DNA from: Phlyctochytrium arcticum
Taxonomy: Eukaryota > Chytridiomycota > Chytridiomycetes > Chytridiales > Chytridiaceae
Reading direction: 5' to 3'
Assembly: GCA_025602905.1 (NCBI GenBank)
Contig: JAHLKI010000003.1
Location: forward strand, 1,488,001-1,552,000
DNA length: 64,000 nt
Position 1 is the first letter of the stretch; each line of letters opens with the position of its first letter. Positions 60,201 to 64,000 of the stretch are shown here, piece after piece. The notes below the pieces were generated by a model that saw only the letters and a program-made list of their open reading frames with translations, ran no database searches and had not been told where the DNA came from. Made by a program: the position numbers and the translations under genes.

Positions 60201-60344
60201 TCTTCCCAGGGCAGCTCTCGTTACCAAGCTGCTGCTGCACAACCACCCATGCCGGCCGCTCCCCAACAACAACCGTCCAGCTCGTCATCCTCGTCGTCGT
60301 CCTCACTCCGCGGGTTAGCAAAGGGGTGGAGAAGTAAGAAATAG
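57250..60344 (+). CDS. SEC1: Sec1/Munc18 protein SEC1 with long C-terminal tail
   Basis: SM protein that binds plasma-membrane syntaxin/SNARE complexes for exocytosis. The start MTLKDLLRDKLLDSMV is at 57250, with an intron after LRD; about ten exons. Family blocks: WKVMVVDDEALRIL, LHLRRQPYPDREVIYFITA, LALEPYVFTVNAAA, PPATILIMDRANDIISPLVHQFSYQ, LLILYIISKNGVS-like LRLILLYIISKNGVSD, ERKLSGPRTFVFFLGGVTPTEV and a final TTRILHPHIFVEQL-type block. After a basic region rich in Arg-Asp dipeptides (about 59885-59938) an intron of about 62 nt with a TACTAAT-like branch site leads into a Pro/Gln/Ser-rich tail (SPPPPSQERG...QQQPSSSS...LRGLAKGWRSKK) with TAG at 60342-60344. Without this intron the frame would stop early at 60037. 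The tail is longer than in animal Munc18. Confidence 0.92.
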
Positions 60345-60887
60345 AGGCCCCTCTTGTATCTGAGACATGTATTTTAGAGTATTTAAGTCATCCACGTTTG
60401 ATTTAAGCCATGCTGCTCGGCGTATCCGTGCGTATCCGTTGCTTTTAGCTGTTAGTTTCATGTTTCATGTTTGGAGCGGGTGCGGAGCGGCCGGAGCGGA
60501 GTTGGAGCGGCTTTGAAGTCACGTGCCCTTGCGCCATGCGGCAGACTTTGAAGCACAGCGCTTTCGAATTGTCACTTTTTGGCCTTTCTGGAGAGAGCCA
60601 AGGAACAATCGGGAGCCATATAGACGAACGAAAGGGTTGGTAATGCTGTTCTTTTCCCGCTGCTAGACTTTTCCCCTTCTTGGTCTGCCGGTCCACTCTG
60701 CGGGCGACATTCTCCGCTGGTGAAGCTGCAAACATTCGGGCGGCGCGGAAACCTACATAGACTACACCACATATTCAAGTACGGGACTCTCACAAAAGAT
60801 GATGAATTACGACTCTACACTGCAACGGATACCGACTGGAAGCTTTACCTTTCCCGACCATGCACCCGCTCAACCCATAAATCGATC
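60345..60887. promoter_or_regulatory. Upstream region of the UPF0658 gene with GGAGCGG array
   Basis: Four copies of GGAGCGG (60473, 60484, 60493 and 60504) in 38 bp, preceded by a direct repeat of GCGTATCCGT (about 60420-60440) and followed by a CACGTG box (60520-60525). Frames in the 60445-60793 interval look spurious. A possible in-frame N-terminal extension of the downstream gene begins near 60720. Confidence 0.45.
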
Positions 60888-62254
60888 ATGGCGATCTCGT
60901 ATGGTACGTTGTTTATAAACAAAACGTTTGAATGTCCCCCCAAGAACCTAACTGAATATCTCCACAAACAGATTCCAAAGGATCGATGGGCAAAGTTTGC
61001 GATAGTTTGGACGACAAGTCAACTTGTCATTGTATTCTTGGCGGAATGCGCCATTGCCAAAATCCACAGTGACTATCGGAAAACACTCGAATCATCCGCC
61101 ATTGATGCAGAAGTCAAGCGCGAACTTATTCCCAACGTATCCGCCCTCACCATTTACCACGTCCTTTTCATTTTTGCCCAATTTTTCCAATGGATCCTTG
61201 CCGCCGATGCCGTATACACGTCGTCCATGATTCAGCTCGTCTCTACGACGTTATACAACGTTGCCCTCTTTGGCTACTCGCTCATGCAATTCAAACAAGC
61301 TCGGGATATTGGCATCAAATTGGGGTTGGACAACCCGTTGTCGACGCACCCAACCTTGGTGCCAGAAATCATTGTCATTATTGCAATGTCCATTTTTGCT
61401 TTGGGCTGGGTTCTCATCAGTCAGCGTCTGTACCGCGTTTTTGGATGGAGCATTTTCAAAAGTCTTGGAGCTGATATCACAGTACGCAGTAAGTACTCCC
61501 CGCTTTCACATTGTTCACCATGCTAGTTTGGTGGCTGATCGCGTGTTATAATCAGATCGGCTCAAGATGTACCACATCTACATGATGCTGCTAAAGCTCG
61601 ATGTATTCTTCTTTCTTGGCTTTGATATTCAGTACCTCGTCTTGGTACTTTTAAACAACGAGGACGAAAGTCTTCGCTGGACCCACGGCCTTATCGCTAT
61701 TCCTTTCACCTTCATTCTCCTCATTCTCGCATATTTCGCTGTATGTCACAAACTGTTGCTTTCTCCATTTGCAGAAAATATTGAACTAACGTCATGACAG
61801 ATTCGAAGGGAAAACAACATCTTCATGACGCTCACCCTCCTTGGACTTTCGGGCGGTATCGGGTATCTCATATCGAAATTAGTTGATGTCATCAAGAATG
61901 GCGACTCTCCAAAATATTCAGGCAGTCGAAATTCACTGACCTTCTTTGGTATGTTTGCCAAAATTCGTCCGAAATGTGACTAGGCGATCTAATGAAGATG
62001 TTTTGCAGAGGCTATCACGTTAGCTTTATCCATTGCCACATTTTTCGTTGGAATCATCAACTTCCGCAACTTTGGAAAGGGACTGAAAGAACAATGTAAG
62101 TCTTTTTTTCGCACGGTTTTTCAGTCCGGGGATCAGCCGCTCACGATTTATGTTTCATTCGCCAGTAAATAAAGCCAAAGGACAGAGTTTAGAACTAGAC
62201 AATATGCCAAACTCTGCGACCGCCAAGGACTCTACCCGTTGGACCCTTGATTAA
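60888..62254 (+). CDS. UPF0658 Golgi-type multi-span membrane protein
   Basis: Conserved fungal membrane family (UPF0658; fission yeast member reported at the Golgi), function unknown. The start MAISYGTLFINKTFECPPK is at 60888; the frame is open further upstream but without family-like sequence. Five exons with short introns; ends STRWTLD-stop at 62254. About seven hydrophobic spans: FAIVWTTSQLVIVFLAECA, LTIYHVLFIFAQFFQWILA, MIQLVSTTLYNVALFGYSL, IIVIIAMSIFALGWVLIS, LDVFFFLGFDIQYLVLVLL, GLIAIPFTFILLILAYFAI and ITLALSIATFFVGIINF. Signature segments include ALFGYSLMQFKQAR, RLKMYHIYMMLLKLDVFFFLGF and NFGKGLK. The C-terminal cytosolic tail is short and polar. Confidence 0.85.
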
Positions 62255-63435
62255 ACTCATTCTTATAGTCACCCACCACTTTTTGGGCACCTACTCGGTG
62301 CCAGCTGCTTTGTCATATAGGTTGTTCTTATAATTATACATAGTTGTTCCTTCTCTACGGACCTTACGTGAGGTGCTGCCCCGCCACGCTCAACAATGCC
62401 CCGCAGGCCCCCAAAGATCCTGTGCTATTTTTAAAGGGTCTTGTAATAAGCAACCAACGTTGTTCTACCTGTTATTAGTTTGCTCTATTCATTGACTTCA
62501 GGCGTTGCAAAGGGGGACCATTTTTGGGTTGCCAGATTCCGTTTATTCCAGCCGTTTTATACCTTGCTACTAGCTGCTGCTTGCTTCCGACTATCATCAA
62601 ACGTCCTGGAAATCGGTAGGGACATCAACGATTCTCCAAACGAGGCTTGCGGCAATTTTTTCGAGGAGATATCGCTACAAAAGGTGAGTGCTGAACTACT
62701 TTGATTTGCTATACGCAAAGAATCTGGGCGGAGGGAATATATACTTCGAAAGTAAGGGTATGCGGCAGGACCTTGGATGAGACATTACATAACAACTACT
62801 ATTGGGCTAGTCGGATGCACCAAACCAGGTCCCGCCGTTCTCGACCTATTTAGTTGTTGCCTGCACGACCAGCAATCTCGCCGAGTGTATATACGGCAAT
62901 CTGGAAAAAGAGTTGTTTGTTTTTCGCAATCCCAAGGATTTACCTTTGTATACGGTGCTGAGCCCTTTTGGCCACGTTTGGCTTTGGACGAGCGCGACGC
63001 CATCTTGAAGCATTTCGCGGGCTAGCCGCATTCGAGCCCTGCGAAATATATATTGAGAAATCGGGGAACGGGGGAGGAAGTAACGGCGCCGGCATAGCGG
63101 TCTTGAACGAGGGAACGACGACGAGAAGAAGGACCCTGGGCCTTTTAGACAAAAGCTAAATACTTTTGTTCATTTCCATCTACAAAGGCTGTTGACGGAA
63201 GGAAACCTTGCAAGACACAACTCGACCGCTTCTCCTGTCATTCGCGGGTGGATATTTCATAATTCCTATCAAAGCAAGTGATTGTTTCGGGATTAGCAAG
63301 TTGGAGGGCCAGTACTCAGCGGTACAATTTACATCATCAATTGGATGCGAAAAACATTGGCAACTAAAACAATATTCAACATTAACTAGTACGAGGTTCG
63401 TGGTGGCAATTTCACTTGGACCGGTTAACTCCGCA
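62255..63435. other. Intergenic, no gene seen
   Basis: About 1.2 kb. Frames at 62480-62704, 62777-63025 and 62940-63152 show no domain. No tRNA or repeat was recognised. It holds the promoter of the last gene. Confidence 0.35.
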
Positions 63436-64000
63436 ATGAAAGGATTGAAAAATCGCGTTGTGAGTTGCTCTTCTTTTGGGATATGCGCGTTATTGCAGTC
63501 TTGGGTTGATGTCAGGGCACATTGAGACTAAACCTATGCTCTTTTTCGTTCTTAGTTGTCCAGAAATAAAGCTCCTGAAACAAACGTCCCAATCAGCACT
63601 ACCAAATCTACTCCATCAAATAAAGTTGCAGCTGCACCGAATAGCAACCTAAAACTCGAGAAAGGGCAAGCATCTGGGTCGTCCTCGGCTCCTACTTCAC
63701 CCACAGCGGTCTCAGGTCCACCGAGTGCAAAGGACAGACTAAGCAAAGACCCCGTCACAGCAAAGACTGCCGCGTCTGTGGCAAAGAAAGACGAAACAAA
63801 AATGGACTCGGCACCTCTAATATCCATAGCCCATCCTGTAAGTCACGCGCTTTTGGATAAATTTCGTGTCAAAAGTCAATCTGACATGCATCGCGATGTT
63901 AGCCTGCCCAGGGGGGAAGTCACAAAATATTGGACAAGGAAATGCCAAAGAGTGGCCCACTAAACCGGTTAAAGAATACGCCAAAGGACACGGTGCCCAT
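63436..64000 (+). CDS. N-terminal part of an unknown hydrophilic protein (runs off the window)
   Basis: Proposed exons: 63436-63459 (MKGLKNRV before a GTGAGT donor), 63556-63838 (LSRNKAPETNVPISTTKSTPSNKV...DSAPLISIAHP before a GTAAGT donor), and from about 63902 (PAQGGSHKILDKEMPKSGPLNRL...) to the right edge. The product is Ser/Thr/Lys/Pro-rich and probably disordered. No domain is seen in this part, so no function can be given. The gene model rests on good splice sites and one continuous frame. Confidence 0.5.

Overview
The window is a piece of a nuclear fungal chromosome. Genes are close together on both strands. Most are cut by many short introns (about 40-115 nt, typically 50-65, GT...AG, often GTAAGT/GTATGT donors), and nearly all products are conserved fungal housekeeping proteins. 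An MMADHC/CblD-type cobalamin-trafficking gene, a bacterial-type (probably mitochondrial) elongation factor P, a UPF0658 Golgi protein and a TMEM50/Vps68 protein together suggest a filamentous early-diverging fungus (Mucoromycota, Mortierellomycota, Zoopagomycota or chytrid grade) rather than Dikarya. This placement is inference; there is no rRNA marker here.

Layout. 1-9.3 kb: 5' part of an EH-domain endocytic scaffold (EDE1/EPS15/PAN1 type, minus); an intact NDC1-type nucleoporin (plus); SWC4/DMAP1 (minus); and a second, damaged NDC1 copy (minus). The two NDC1 copies face each other across SWC4. 10.3-16.5 kb: SNF2/RING helicase of the HLTF/RAD5 type, then a divergent pair of small KGG (con-10-like) stress proteins. 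17-29 kb: secreted, probably GPI-anchored aspartic protease; a 3 kb stretch without recognisable genes; dolichol kinase (SEC59); and an intronless 1312-codon gene fusing DOMON, cytochrome b561, cytochrome b5-like and ferredoxin-reductase-like domains. 29.3-31.8 kb holds only doubtful ORFs and what looks like an eroded gene relic.

31.8-50.2 kb: MMADHC; a small unknown gene with an apparent frameshift; BET4 (Rab geranylgeranyltransferase alpha); mL58 and mitochondrial EF-P (divergent pair); a NOP15/NIFK-like nucleolar RRM protein; a trehalose-6-phosphate synthase/phosphatase; VPS68/TMEM50; YPT1 (Rab1); a conserved fungal ATP-grasp-like protein without a name; a CaM kinase; and a 4'-phosphopantetheinyl transferase. 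50.4-64 kb: NOT1 (CCR4-NOT scaffold), SEC1 (divergent from NOT1), a UPF0658 membrane protein, and the 5' end of a hydrophilic unknown gene that runs off the right edge.

There is no operon-like system. Functional themes are membrane traffic (EDE1, YPT1, its prenylating enzyme BET4, SEC1, VPS68, UPF0658), mitochondrial translation and acylation (mL58, EF-P, PPT2), and stress physiology (KGG pair, trehalose enzyme). The points most worth a second look are the four-module redox fusion, the convergent NDC1 duplication with one dying copy, CblD in a fungus, and the mitochondrial EF-P with arginine at its modification-loop tip. Gene models were spliced by eye, so exon edges are approximate unless stated.
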